Assembly (NCBI GenBank): GCA_951213105.1
Contig: OX578146.1
Span: forward strand, 52,656,775-52,720,774
Direction: 5' to 3'
DNA length: 64,000 nt
Origin: Amaurobius ferox
Taxonomy: Eukaryota; Arthropoda; Arachnida; Araneae; Amaurobiidae
The notes under the pieces were generated by a model. That model was not told the DNA's origin, searched no databases, and saw only the letters and a program-made list of their open reading frames with translations. Shown here in pieces: positions 21,555 through 32,838 of the stretch (its first letter is position 1; every line of letters starts with the position of its first letter). Both the position numbers and the translations under genes were made by a program.

Positions 21555-22183
21555 ATCTTATGGGGGCAGCACATGACTTTCCTTATATAATGCAATGAAT
21601 TTACTACTTTTACAGTAAAATAAAAATAGATTATTATAGTAGATATTTATATTCTTTCCAAGATATTGAATTTTCGTCAACGAGTCGTCATTTTCATTGA
21701 TTTAGCGTCATTTTTATCCATTTGGCGAGTTTTTCGTTAATTTAGCAACAATGAAAAAATTCGCCAAGTTGGCGACATCCCACCAAATTCGTCGCCAAAA
21801 TCTCGCCAAGCGTTATGTGCGGAGAAATAAGTTATTCTTACAGCAGATAAATGACTGTTGGCGTTCAAATACAAAAGTATTACTCAAAGTATATTTTTTC
21901 ATGAATGGAACGACCTAGATCCACGAGAATGATGTCACAAATTTATCGCATTGTATTACATATGAAAAGTGAACATGTTTCTCAATAGGAAATATTTCTT
22001 TTATTTTACATGATTTTTTGATAATTTTTTTGAAAAATGTGCAATATCCCGAGAACGGTTCCTGTTAGCGTTCTAAAATTTATGTCAATCGTTTTCTAAT
22101 GAAAAATTACATAAGAAATGTCTATATGCGTAACTTTATTAGAGGTTTTGATTTTTGGACGATTTTTTCAAAATTTCAAAAGA
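21555..22183 (+). mobile_element. Family A unit, truncated before the CA tract
   Basis: Starts at GGGGGCAGCACATGACTTTCC and follows the family through the TTGGC cluster and body to CAAAATTTCA. There it is cut and joined to an oppositely oriented fragment. Confidence 0.8.
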
Positions 22184-22397
22184 CGCTAAATCAATGTAAA
22201 TGATGACTAATTGACGAAAATTCAATATCTTAGAAAAAATATAAGTATCTAGTATAAGAAAAACGTATTACTTTCCATAAATACATAATGTATAAGGAAA
22301 GTATTGTGACGATGCCGAAAATTCGAATTCGAGTTTTCGACGGGAGAGCACGTTTCAAGCATCCCTGATCACGAATCAAACACTTTTGAAGTGATGG

Positions 22398-22434
<37 letters not shown>

Positions 22435-23126
22435 AGTGAGTCTGTGGAGACGATAACTGACGAACGAATGGACCGATTCGAACGAAATTTGGTACAAAAC
22501 TCACAATCCGCAAACACTGGAAGCCTATTGCTTTTAAACGCAATCGAATGTTCAGAACCCCCTAAATTTTCGAGTGAATTTTTGAAAAAATCGTCAAAAA
22601 ATCAAAACCGCTAATAAAGTTACGCAAATAGACATTTCTTACGTAATTTTTCATTAGAAAACGATTGACATAAATTTTAGAACGATAATATGAACCGTTC
22701 CTGAGATATTGCACATTTTTCAATAAACTTATCAAAAAGTTATATAAAATAAAAAAAATATTTCCTGTTAAGAAACATGTTCGCTTTTCATATGTAATAC
22801 CATGCGATAAATTTGGTGACATCATTCTCGTGGATCGAGCTCGTTCCATTTATGAGAATAGATACTTCGAGTAATACTTTTGTATTTGAACGTCAATAGT
22901 CATTTATCTGCTATAAGAAAAGCTTATTTCTCCATCAGTAAAGCTTGGCGAGATTTTGGCAACGAATTTGGCGGAATTTCGCCAACTTGGCGAAATGTTG
23001 TCAAATTAACGAAAATCTCGCCAAATGGATTAAAATGACGCTAAATCAATGAAAATGACGACTAATTGTCGAAAATTCAATATCTTGGAAAGAATATAAG
23101 TATCTACTATAAGAAAAACCTATTTT
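22184..23126 (-). mobile_element. Family A unit plus leading fragment, inverted
   Basis: A 75 bp internal fragment (22191-22265) joins directly to a terminal stem-loop (22269-22303). Then comes a unit with a (GT)n tract at about 22399-22432, the body and TTGGC cluster. The unit lacks its last 70 bp end module and runs into the next stem-loop at AGAAAAACCTATTTT. Confidence 0.8.
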
Positions 23127-23253
23127 TACTTTCCTTATATACATAATGTATAAGGAAAGTATTGTGACGGGGTCGAAAATTCGAATTCGAGTTTTCGACG
23201 GGAGAGCACGTTTCAAGCATCCCTGATCATGAATCAAACATTTTTGAAGTGAT

Positions 23254-23292
<39 letters not shown>

Positions 23293-24158
23293 AGTGAGCC
23301 TGTGGAGACGATAACTGACGAACGAATGGACCGATTCGAACCAAATTTGGTACAAGAATCACAATCCGTAAACACTGGAAGCCTATTGTTTTTATACGCA
23401 ATCGAATGCTCAGAACCCCCCCCCCTAAATTTTCGAATGAAATTTTGAAAAAATCGTCAAAAAATTAAAACCTCTAATAAAGTTACGCAAATAGACATTT
23501 CTTATGTAATTTTTCATTAGAAAACGATTGACATAAATTTTAGAACGCTAGCATGAACCGTTCAAGGGATATTCTACATTTTTCAAAAAAATTATCAAAA
23601 AGTCATATAAAATAAAAAAAAATATTTCCTATTGAGAAACATGTTCACTTTTCATATGTAATACCATGCGATAAATTGAGTGCCATCATTCTCGTGGATC
23701 TAGCTCGTTCCATTCATGAAAATACTTTTGAATAATACTTTTGTATTTGAACGCCAATAGTCATTTATCTGCTGTAAGAAAAACTTTTTCCTTAGTGCAT
23801 AACGCTTGGCGAGATTTTGGCGACGAATTTGGCGGAATGTCGCCAACTAGGCGACTTTTTTGAAATGTTGCCAAATTAATGAAAATCTCGCCAAATGGAT
23901 AAAAATGATGCTAAATCAATGAAAATGACGACTAATTGTCAAAAATTCAATATCTTGGAAATAATATTAGTTTTTAATTATAAAGAATATTAATTCTACT
24001 ATAAGAAAAACCTATTTTTTTACTGTAAAAGTAGTAAATTCATTACATTATATAAGGAAAGTCATGTGTTGCCCACATCAGATTTTTTTTAACTGTAAAA
24101 GTAGTAAATCCTTTGTATTATATGAGGAAAGTCATGTGCTGCCCACATCAGGTTTTTT
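23127..24158 (-). mobile_element. Family A unit plus duplicated end module
   Basis: A full unit (23127-24090) with stem-loop, (GT)n near 23260-23291, a C9 run near 23418, the TTGGC cluster and the CATGTGTTGCCCACATCAGA end. It is followed by a second copy of only the last 68 bp (24091-24158, CATGTGCTGCCCACATCAGG). Confidence 0.82.
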
Positions 24159-24792
24159 ATATAATTAAACGGCATAAGACATCGATACATCTACTCATCA
24201 CTAAAAACTGCGTAGAACAGGGAGAAATAATATGAGCTGATTCATACATTTTAGTTCAGAATTGTCATAGCATTCTGCAACAAGTAATAGTCACAATCAG
24301 AAAATGGCGCTCTTTTATATATGCATATTATTAACTTCTTCTTTTAAATACAAACCATGTTTGTCAGGTTTGGATACTTTTAGCCAATTTGGCTATTTCT
24401 GATCATGATTGGCTAGTTTTTTTTTAACTTTGAATTTCCAAGCTAAAATTTTAAATAAATTTTCATTAAAAATTATTTATGATTTTCAATTATTCATAAT
24501 TCATAATTTTCTAATTTTTATGATTTGGAGGATTAATAATAAGAATAAATAGAAAATTTGAAACAAAGTTGTCCATGTTTTATAAATTAATATACAAGAT
24601 TTTAGAACTTCCTCATCGCCCCATATCTATAAAACCAGAAAAGTCTCAAACTCCAAATTTTTACTACAATTAGTTATTATATAGTACCTGACTCTCTGTA
24701 AGTTTCAGATTTTTCCCGGTTCCCCCGCCAGAGATATTAAGGCTTAAATATTTGTACATTTGAAAAAGTCGCCATGTTTGGGACTTAATAAA
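24159..24792. other. Unassigned AT-rich stretch
   Basis: Holds the inverted relic matching 21405-21497 and short imperfect AT-rich inverted repeats near 24470-24520. Nothing coding was seen. Confidence 0.5.
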
Positions 24793-25608
24793 ATAACAAG
24801 AAAAATCAATCATGCATAAAGCATTGATTATGAAACACTTTCCAACTCCAATGCAATTTTATTTAAACATCTCTAAAATGCGAAACATTCTTCGGTAATA
24901 TTTTACAAATTATCACAATACTACACTAATTTATTATATTTGAAAACGTAAAACTTCATCGAAAAAAATGAATTTCATTCAAATGACGGTATTGAAATAA
25001 AAATTGCCTGGTTTAAACATCTCTAAAATGCAATACATTCCTCAGTAATCTTTTTTAAATTATCACAATGCTACAATAATTTATTATATTTCAAAACTTC
25101 ATCGAAAACAACTGAAATTTATTCAAATGACGTCATCGAAATATAACACGCCCGGCTCTCTCTATAAAAGCAGGATTTCAGTCATAAATATTTATCCATT
25201 CATTTCATTCATCACAATACCATAATAATTTATTTTATTTAAAAACTTAAGACCATGGAGGCACAACTAATTAAACTCTATGCTTAAAACTTCATCGAAA
25301 AAATCGTCCTTCTCTATGTAAAATCAATGAATATTTCATTCATATCAGCTATATTACGGACTCCATGAGCTAAATAATTTTGAGTTAAAGAAATGCAGCA
25401 ATTTTTATACAACTCATTCTACATATTTTGCTGTTTACATTTTCCATAAATGAAAAGTAGGCTTCGTTGTAGAAATAATCAAATTTGGATGATCATTTAA
25501 ACTCAAATATATTGTAATTGCGTTGTTTCAGTATATAGATACACAGAATTTAAGCAAAGATAAAGCGGTTTTAGAACGGATACAACACTCAATATGAATT
25601 AAAAAGAC
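24793..25608 (+). repeat. Promoter-bearing direct repeat D1
   Basis: About 816 bp, repeated at 26242-27042 at roughly 90 percent identity. It opens with an AATCATGC/GCATTGATT stem-loop, has two 150 bp sub-repeats beginning TTTAAACATCTCTAAAATGC (24861 and 25011), then TGACGTCA, TATAAAAG and a poly-T/AT-rich tail. It could be a long terminal repeat of a gutted retroelement or a duplicated promoter. No TG...CA ends or target duplication were seen. Confidence 0.7.
25128..25170 (+). promoter_or_regulatory. CRE plus TATA box in D1
   Basis: A perfect CRE palindrome TGACGTCA (25128-25135) lies 27 bp before TATAAAAG (25163-25170), preceded by GGCTCTCTC. The same pair with 28 bp spacing is kept in D2 despite drift elsewhere. 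No open frame follows. An arthropod-type TCAGTC lies only 17 bp after the TATA, too close for a standard initiator. Confidence 0.5.
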
Positions 25609-26241
25609 CTTAAAAAATCACGATTTTGAAACAAGATGGATGCCATATATCATTTTGAAGTGGGTCACGTGATCTTTTCATATCATGGTCACGTGACGCT
25701 TCATATAAGAGGTGTAATTATTATTTTAATTTTTATTTAAAAAAGTAATGAATATATTTCGCTGAATTTTTTTTATATATTTTTTGGAACCATTTGAATA
25801 TTACCTATAATTTTCGAAGCAATTTGTGAATTTTAAATCCGCTTAAAAAATGTTCGAAAAATTAGGCCCCATAGGGCTCAATGTATTTCATTTTTTCAAC
25901 CCGGATTCAATCCAAAACTAATTGAGTGATATGATTCATTTATATTCCCATAGGTCCTACAGACCGTCTGAACAACATACTAAAATTTCATTTTGTTTAA
26001 GTCATTTTTAAGGCAGTTATCGTGCTAACGGACAGACAGACAGACAGACAGAATGAACAAAGTCATAAACACTTTTCAACTTTGTTGTAAAGTCTTAATA
26101 AATAAGTAAACAAATGCAAGTATGTATTTGATTTTGAAATTTTACATAATTTTTCAAAACGAAGAACAAAACTCACAGACGATTTTTTCTTTCCTTTAAC
26201 TCTAATTTAGCCGTTTCAAATGCTTATAGTAACATAATTTA
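25609..26241. other. Spacer between D1 and D2 with a CAGA tract
   Basis: Contains two CACGTGA-type sites (about 25668 and 25691) and a segment ending GCTAACGGACAGACAGACAGAC (26026-26051). The second looks like another small repeat family with a tetranucleotide tract. No open frame. Confidence 0.5.
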
Positions 26242-27042
26242 AACAAGAAATATCAATCATGCTTAAAGCATTGATTATGAAACACTTTCCAACTTCAATG
26301 CAATTTTATTTAAACATCTCTAAAATGCAATACATTCCTCGGTAATATTTTAAAACTTATCACAATACTACATTAATTTATTATATTTGAAACCCTAAAC
26401 CTTCATCGAAGAAAATGAACTTCATTCAAATAACGGCATTGAAATAAAAATTGCCGGGTTTAAACATCTCTAAAATGCGATACATTCCTCGGTAATATTT
26501 TTAAAATTATCATAATACTGCGATAATTTATTATGTTTGAAAACATCATCGAAAACAACTGAAATTCATTCAAATGACGTCATAGAAAATTTAACACGGC
26601 TGGCTCTCTCTATAAAAGCAGCATTTCATTCATAACATTTTCCCATTCATTTCATTCATCACAATAATATAATAATTTATTTTATTTAAAAATTAAAGAA
26701 GAACTACAAGTAATTAAACTCTATGTTTAAAATTTCATCTAAAAATCGTCCTTCTCTGTGTAAAATCAATGAATATTTCATTCATAACAGCTATATTACA
26801 GACTCCATGAGCTAAATAATTTTGCGTTAAAGAAATACAGCAATTCTTATACAACTCATTCGACGTGTTTTGCTGTTTACATTTTACATAAGTGAAAAAT
26901 AGGCTTCTTTGTAGAAATAATCAAATTTGGATGATCATTTAAACTCAAATATATTGTAATTGCGTTGTTTCAGTATGTAGATGCACAGATTTTAAGCAAA
27001 AATAACTCGGTTTTAGGACGGATACAACACTCAAGATGAACA
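26242..27042 (+). repeat. Promoter-bearing direct repeat D2
   Basis: Second copy of D1, with the same stem-loop, two sub-repeats, TGACGTCA (26575-26582), TATAAAAG (26611-26618) and the same end ACGGATACAACACTCAA. Confidence 0.7.
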
Positions 27043-27050
27043 CTCAATCA

Positions 27051-27818
27051 AATTTATTTTCTCTTTATTTCATTAATCAGTCGTTAAATCGAGTTTAATT
27101 GCAATAAATAACACGTATAATTAATTGAAAGTACACTGAATTTATGCTTTTAATTCAGCTTTCGTTTTCATTTGGTAATTTACTTTTTCTCAAAACCCGC
27201 GTAGCAAAAATTCGAAAAAACTGAAATATCTCGAGAACGGCTAGTCCTAGAGTAATAGGACTGGTCTTATTCTTTTCATCGTCCAACATTAAATATAGGA
27301 CAAGTATATAATTAATGCATTCGAGCATACGTAGTACTTTATTTTAGATATAAACAATTTTTGAGAGCCATTTCGTGAAGAAAGGCAGTACTTTTTCCGA
27401 TCATTTTTTCCGAATAGTACCAAAATCTAATCAGCACCAGGGTATCGCACAAGTGACTTATCTACCTGATTTTGTGAAATTTGGTGGATTAGTTTTTTAG
27501 TTAGATTGGAGACAGACAGTTCTTTGCGGCCATTTCGGAAAAAAGAACGCATGTTCTGTTATTCCGAATTACACCAAAATCGAATCAGTACCAGGATCTC
27601 CCACAAGTGACTACTTACCCATAAATATTTATGAAATTTAATCAATTGGTTTTTTAGTTAGAATGGATACATATATTGCACAGACAGACGCACACACACA
27701 CAGACGTCACGCTAAAAATAGATTTTTCGTGTTCTAGAGGTCTCAAAACATGTAGATCTATCTAAAACATACGATTCCAAAACTTTTCCTATACATTACC
27801 ATATATTGCAGGGAACAT
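27051..27818 (+). mobile_element. Family B unit 2, missing the GATGTGGGC end
   Basis: Enters the family B body at TTATTTTCTCTTTATTTC. It carries the repeated TAATCAGCACCAGGG phrases, a CAGACAGACGCACACACAC tract, GACGTCACGCTAAAAATAG, TTCTAGAGGTCTC and a decayed terminal stem-loop (about 27786-27818). Confidence 0.75.
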
Positions 27819-28007
27819 AATAAAAAGGCGTACGTCGGGTGTAAAATACGGTCGTACTAGGGCGTAGCCGTGGATGTTTCTTGCGGGTTAAAAGCGTATT
27901 AAGTATCGGCAACGCGGGCGTAGCGAAACCACGTATGTGCTTTCGCAGCGAAGACGTGTCCGTAAAATACGACATAACTTTTAAACCAAACATCGTACAA
28001 GTATGAT

Positions 28008-28424
28008 ACAAAGTTGTTTCTATGCCAACGGCCGTACCGTGCTGAAAACACCGGTTCTCGTTAGATCACCGAAGTCAGGCAGCATCGGGAGCGGTTAGTA
28101 CTTGGGTGGGTGACCACCTGGGAACACCGCGTGCTGTTGGCAATTTTCGGGCGCGGTAGCCCGGTGGTTTGCGCGCTGGATTTGCACGCTGCCACAACTG
28201 CCGCCTTGTTCATGCGGAGTACGATCACGTTAAACATTTGGGTCCGTAAGGCCTTCCGAGAGGTTGGTGGTAGGGGAAGGAGGGTACGATCCCTGTGGAT
28301 GCCTCCCCCTCTGTGTTCCGGTCTAAATTGGGTGGCACTTCCCGGCCGTCCAAACAGTTACCTTACACCTTTCTGGTAGATCGGACGGTCTGGGTCTCAA
28401 CAACAACAACAAAGTTGTTTCTAT
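28008..28424 (+). mobile_element. 5S rRNA-derived composite SINE with target-site duplication
   Basis: The insertion 28024-28408 is flanked by identical ACAAAGTTGTTTCTAT (28008-28023 and 28409-28424). It has a 5S rRNA-like head, a GC-rich body and a (CAA)n tail, the layout of SINE3-type elements moved by a LINE. The body has a tRNA-style A box (TAGCCCGGTGG, about 28157) and a B-box-like GGTACGATCCC (about 28283), suggesting a tRNA-derived middle. Frames on both strands here are incidental. Confidence 0.88.
28024..28141 (+). rRNA. 5S rRNA-like sequence forming the SINE head
   Basis: 118 nt matching arthropod 5S rRNA as I know it: the 5' GCCAACG pairs with the 3' TGTTGGC (helix I). CGGTTCTCGTTAGATCACCG, the GAAGTCAGGCAGCATCGGG region and the C-box-like GGTTAGTACTTGGGTGGGTG are all present. 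So is GGGAACACCGCGTG. Internal promoter elements look complete. It is embedded in a SINE with target duplications, so it is probably not a ribosomal gene. A TTTT at 28144 follows at once. Confidence 0.8.
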
Positions 28425-28960
28425 AGACCGCATCAAAAGCTTTAAAATGCGACTTAAACGAACTATCTAAGTTGAAAATCAAAAAGGTATAACGTTATAA
28501 AATTTGAGTAAAGTTAGTGATTGTGACATACTTCTTCTTCTGCTTAAAGTGAAAATTCCAATCGAGTTATATATATTGCATACATATATATATTGCATAG
28601 ACAGACACACACACAGATGTCACGCTAAAAATAAAATTTTCGTGTTCTAGAGGTCACAAAACAATTGACGAAGTTGTTTGAGGTTTAATTTATTTGACAG
28701 ATAATAAGCTAACATAACTCAATTAAAAATTTTAATTAAAAAAATTAAAATTTCTAATTTTAGATTGCAAACCCAAAATCCTTAAACTAAGCTACAGAAA
28801 TGTGTAATTAACTTACTTAATGTGAGATGTATTTAGCTGACAGATAATTAGGCTACATAGAATCCTTCATAAATTCAAATTTCAAAAATTAATTTTTCTA
28901 TTTTTTAATCATCGGAAACCGATCATTTATATACTCTGTTTCTGAAGAAAGCAAAATCAA
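28425..28960. other. Unassigned stretch with a family B remnant
   Basis: Contains a short family B-like piece (about 28575-28670: CAGACAGACACACACACAG, GTCACGCTAAAAATA, GTGTTCTAGAGGTC) without its stem-loop. The rest is AT-rich and non-coding. Confidence 0.5.
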
Positions 28961-29792
28961 TCTGACGTGAGCAGCACATGACTTTCCCTGCAGACTGAAA
29001 TTCATACTTTCTTTATTTCTTTAATAATTCATTAGATTCGGTTTAACTGCACCAAATAATACTAAATTTGCATTTGTAATTCAATTTTTACTTTTATTTG
29101 GTAATTGGACATTTTTCCGAAATCGGCGTAAAAAAAATGCAAGAAATCTCAAATATCTTGAGAACGGTTAGTCCCAAAGTATAATGGAATGTGTTTATTA
29201 TTTCCCCCTTCAAAATTTGCGTATAAAGCAAGAATTTACAGTTCAAGAGAACAGTTAGTCCTAAAGAATAATAGAGTGTGTTATATTATTTTTTCATAAA
29301 AATTGCGTATAAAACAAGAATTTAATTCATACATTTGGGCATACGTTTTTTTTTCTTACCAAAATGTAATCGGCACCAGAATATCCCACAAGTAACTTAT
29401 CTACCAAATTTTGTGAAATTTGGTCAATTAGTATTTTAGCTAGCGCGGATAAATGAAATATTTACAGACCATTTCACAGGCGGGTTCTGTTTTTACGAAT
29501 CGTACCAAAAATTAATCAGCACCAAGGTAACATCCAAGTGACTTACTTAAAAAATTTTGTGAAATTCGGTCTATTAGTTTTTGAGTTAGAGTGGATATAT
29601 ACATTGCACAAACACACAGCCAGACACGCAAACAGATACACAGACAGACACACACACAGACGTCATGGTAAAAATAGTTTCTTCGTATTCTAGAGGTCTC
29701 GACACATGTAGATCTGTCGAAAACTCGAGTTGCGATTTTCGACATGATTCCAATACTTTCCCTATACATTACCATGCATTGCAGGGAAAGTA
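28961..29792 (+). mobile_element. Family B unit 3 (tandem row)
   Basis: Starts at TCTGACGTGAGCAGCACATG with ACTTTCCCTGCAG behind it. It carries the body, a mixed CA/CAGA tract (about 29604-29662), TTCTAGAGGTCTC and TCGAAAACTCGAG, and ends in the stem-loop at about 29755-29792. The next unit starts 4 bp later. Confidence 0.85.
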
Positions 29793-29796
29793 AACA

Positions 29797-30755
29797 TCTG
29801 ATGTGGACAGCATATGACTTTCCCTGCAGACTTAAAGTCATATTTTCTTTATTTCGTTAATAATTCATTAGATTGAGTTTAATTGCAAAAAAATAACACT
29901 AAAGTTGCATCTTTAATTTAATTTTTGTTTTTATTTGGAAAATGGACATTTTTCCGATAGCGGAGTAATAAAAATGAAGAAATCTTAAATATCTTGAGAA
30001 CGGATAGTCCTAGAGTATAATAGAATGTGTTATATTCTTTTCCTCGTCAAAAATTACGTATAAAAAAGAATTTAATTGATACATTTCATCATATGTAGTC
30101 TTTTTTTTTATGTTTTTATGGGCCATTTAGTAAAAACAGGCAAGTTGTTATTTTCCAAATCGTACCAAAATCGAATCAGCACCAGAGTGTCCCAAAAGTA
30201 ACTTATCTTCCAAATTCCAAATATTGTAAAATTTGGTCAATTATAGTATTTTAGCTAGGGGGGATACATGAAATTTTTGCGGGCCATTTCATAAAAAAGG
30301 CGGGTTCTTCTCTTCCGGATCGTACCAAATTCTGATCAGCACCATAATATTTAATAAGTAACTTATCTACCAAATTTTGTGAAATTTGGTAAATTACTAT
30401 TTTGGCTACAGCGGATAAGTGAAATTTTTACGGGCCGTTTCACAAAAAAAAGGCGAGTTCTGTATTTACGAATCGTACCAAACACTAATCAGCACCGGGG
30501 TCACATCCAAGTGACTTACCTACCAAATTTTATGAAATTCGGTCCATTAGTTTTTGAGTGGATACATACATTTGAGAGTGGATACATACATTGCACAGAC
30601 ACACAGACAGACACACACACAGACGTCACACTAAAATTAGTTTTTTCGTATTCTAGAGGTCTCGAAACGTGTAGATCCTTCGAAAACTCGAGTTACGATT
30701 TTCGGCATGATTCCAATACTTTCCCTATACATTACCATGTATTGCAGGGAAAGTA
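29797..30755 (+). mobile_element. Family B unit 4 (tandem row)
   Basis: Head-to-tail with the previous unit. It is longer because the internal phrase around GCCATTTCATAAAAAAGGCGG and ACTTATCTACCAAATTTTG is repeated. It ends at the stem-loop TACTTTCCCTATACATTACC / GTATTGCAGGGAAAGTA. Confidence 0.85.
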
Positions 30756-30759
30756 AAAA

Positions 30760-31703
30760 TCTGATGTGGGCAGCACATGACTTTCCCTGCAGACTTATAT
30801 TCACGTTCTCCTTATTTTAATTAAATTTAATTCACTTTTAATTCAAATTTCGTTCTATCTTGATAAGACTTGTTTTCAAAGGTGGTGTAGAGAAAATACG
30901 AAAAAACTAAAATATCTCGAGAACAGCTAGTTCTAGTGTAATGTGGTCGGTCTTATTCTTTTCTTCGTTAAAAATTACGCATTAAACAAGCATTTAATGG
31001 ATATATTTGAGCATACGTAGTTTTTTATTATAGATCTTGGCAATTTTTGCGAGCCATTTCGTAAAAAAAGGCAGGTTGTTCTTTTCCGAATAATACCAAA
31101 ATCTAATCAGCACCAGAGTATTCCCCAAGTAACTTATCTATCAAATTTTGTGAAATTTGGCCAATTAATAGTTTAGTTAGAGTGGATACATGACATTATT
31201 GCGGGCCATTTCGTAAAAAAAGGCAGGTTGTTCTTTTCCGAATCGTACCAAAATCTAATCAGCACCAGAGTATCGTACAAGTAACTTATCTACCAAATTT
31301 TGTGAAATTTGATAAATTAGTATTTTAGCTAGATTGGATGCATGGAATTTTTACGGGCCATTTCGCAAAAAAAGGCGGGTTCTGTTTTTACGAATTCTAC
31401 CAAAAACTAATCAGCAACAGGGTTTCACCCAAGTGACTTTCACACCAAATTTTACGAAATGTGGTCCATTAGTTTTTTAGTTAGAGTGGATACATCCATT
31501 GCACAGACACACAAGCAGACAGGCACAGAGACAGACACACAGACAGACACACACACACACACACGTCAAAATAGATTTTTCGTATTCTAGAGGTCTCGAA
31601 ACGTGTAGATCCGTCAAAAACTAGAGTTGTGATTTTCGGCATAATTCTAATACTTTCCAATACTTTTCCCTGCAATACACTATCATGTATTGCAGGGAAA
31701 GTA
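30760..31703 (+). mobile_element. Family B unit 5 (tandem row, last of copy 1)
   Basis: Same plan, with a long CA/CAGA tract (about 31500-31565). Its terminal stem-loop (about 31669-31703) has become a perfect 14 bp inverted repeat, TTTCCCTGCAATAC/GTATTGCAGGGAAA. The GATGTGGGCAGCACAT that follows is the duplication junction. Confidence 0.85.
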
Positions 31704-31726
31704 AAAATCTGATGTGGGCAGCACAT

Positions 31727-32053
31727 CACTTTCCTTATATAATGCAATGAATTTACTACTTTTACAGCTAAAAAAACGTTATTCTTATAGTAGATACTTA
31801 TATTCTTTCCATGATACTGAATTTTCTTCAATTAGTTGTCATTTTCATTGATTTAGCTTCATTTTTTATCAATTTATCGAGATTTTTGGTATTTGGCAAC
31901 AATTTAAAATGTCGCCAAGTTGGCGACATTCCGCCAAATTTGTCGCCAAAATCTCGCCAAGCTTTATAGACGGAGAAATAAGTTATTCTTACAGCAAAAA
32001 GACGGAGAAATAAGTCTAATAAAAGACGGAGAAATAAGTCTAATATTAGACTT
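31727..32053 (+). repeat. Junction between the two copies: head of a family A unit
   Basis: Copy 1 ends in a family B unit, then a GATGTGGGCAGCACAT end motif, and then this segment, which is the head of a family A unit (subterminal ACTTTCC, TTGGC/GCCAA cluster and short CGGAGAAATAAG repeats). It flows without a break into the family A unit at 32054-32838. The same head presumably precedes position 1, outside the window. It shows that the copies are joined through two different repeat families sharing the same end sequence. Confidence 0.85.
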
Positions 32054-32676
32054 ATACGGAGAGATAAGTCTAATATAGACGGAGAAATAAGTCGATAAAT
32101 TTGTCGCCAAAATCTCGCCAAGCTTTATAGACGGAGAAATAAGTTAATCTTACAGCAAAAAGACGGAGAAATAAGTTATTCTTACAGCAAAAGACGGAGA
32201 AATAAGTTATTCTTGGCGTTCAAATACAGAAGTATTACTCAAAGTATCATTTTTCATGAATGGAACAAACTAGATCCACGAGAATGATGTCACCCAATTT
32301 ATCACATGGTATTACATATGAAAAGTGAACATGTTTCTCAATAGGAAATATTTTTTTTTTATTTTATATGACTTTTTAATAATTTTTTGAAAAATGTGCA
32401 ATATCTCAAGAACAGTTCATGTTAGCATTCTAAAATTTATGCCAATCGTTTTCTAATGAAAAATTACATAAGAAATGTTTATTTTCGTAACTTTATTAGT
32501 GGTTTTGATTTTTTGACGATTTTATCAAAATTTCACTCGAAAATTTAGAGGGGTTCTGAACATTCGATTACGTATAAAAACAATAGGCTTCCAGTGTTTA
32601 CGGATTGTGATTTTTATACCAAATTTCGTTCGAATCGGTCCATTCGTTCGTCAGTTATCGTCTCCACAGACTCACT

Positions 32677-32712
<36 letters not shown>

Positions 32713-32838
32713 TCACTTCAAAAATGTTCCATTCGTGATCAGGGATGCTTGAAACGTGCTCTCCCGTCGAAAACTCGAATTCGAATTTTCGACCCCGTCA
32801 CAATACTTTCCTTATACATTATGTATATAAGGAAAGTA
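32054..32838 (+). mobile_element. Family A unit, copy 2 (complete with its head from 31708)
   Basis: With the junction segment this gives the full unit missing from the left of the window: about 1.13 kb, lengthened by the CGGAGAAATAAG repeats. The terminal stem-loop is at 32804-32838. Confidence 0.8.

Noticed and set aside
24793..27042. Complete LTR retrotransposon
   Set aside because: The direct repeats are LTR-sized, but the interior is only about 630 bp, has no gag/pol, primer-binding site or polypurine tract that I could see, and the ends are not TG...CA.
28110..28379. Plus-strand open frame of 89 codons
   Set aside because: It lies wholly in the 5S-headed SINE. GC-rich content alone keeps it open.
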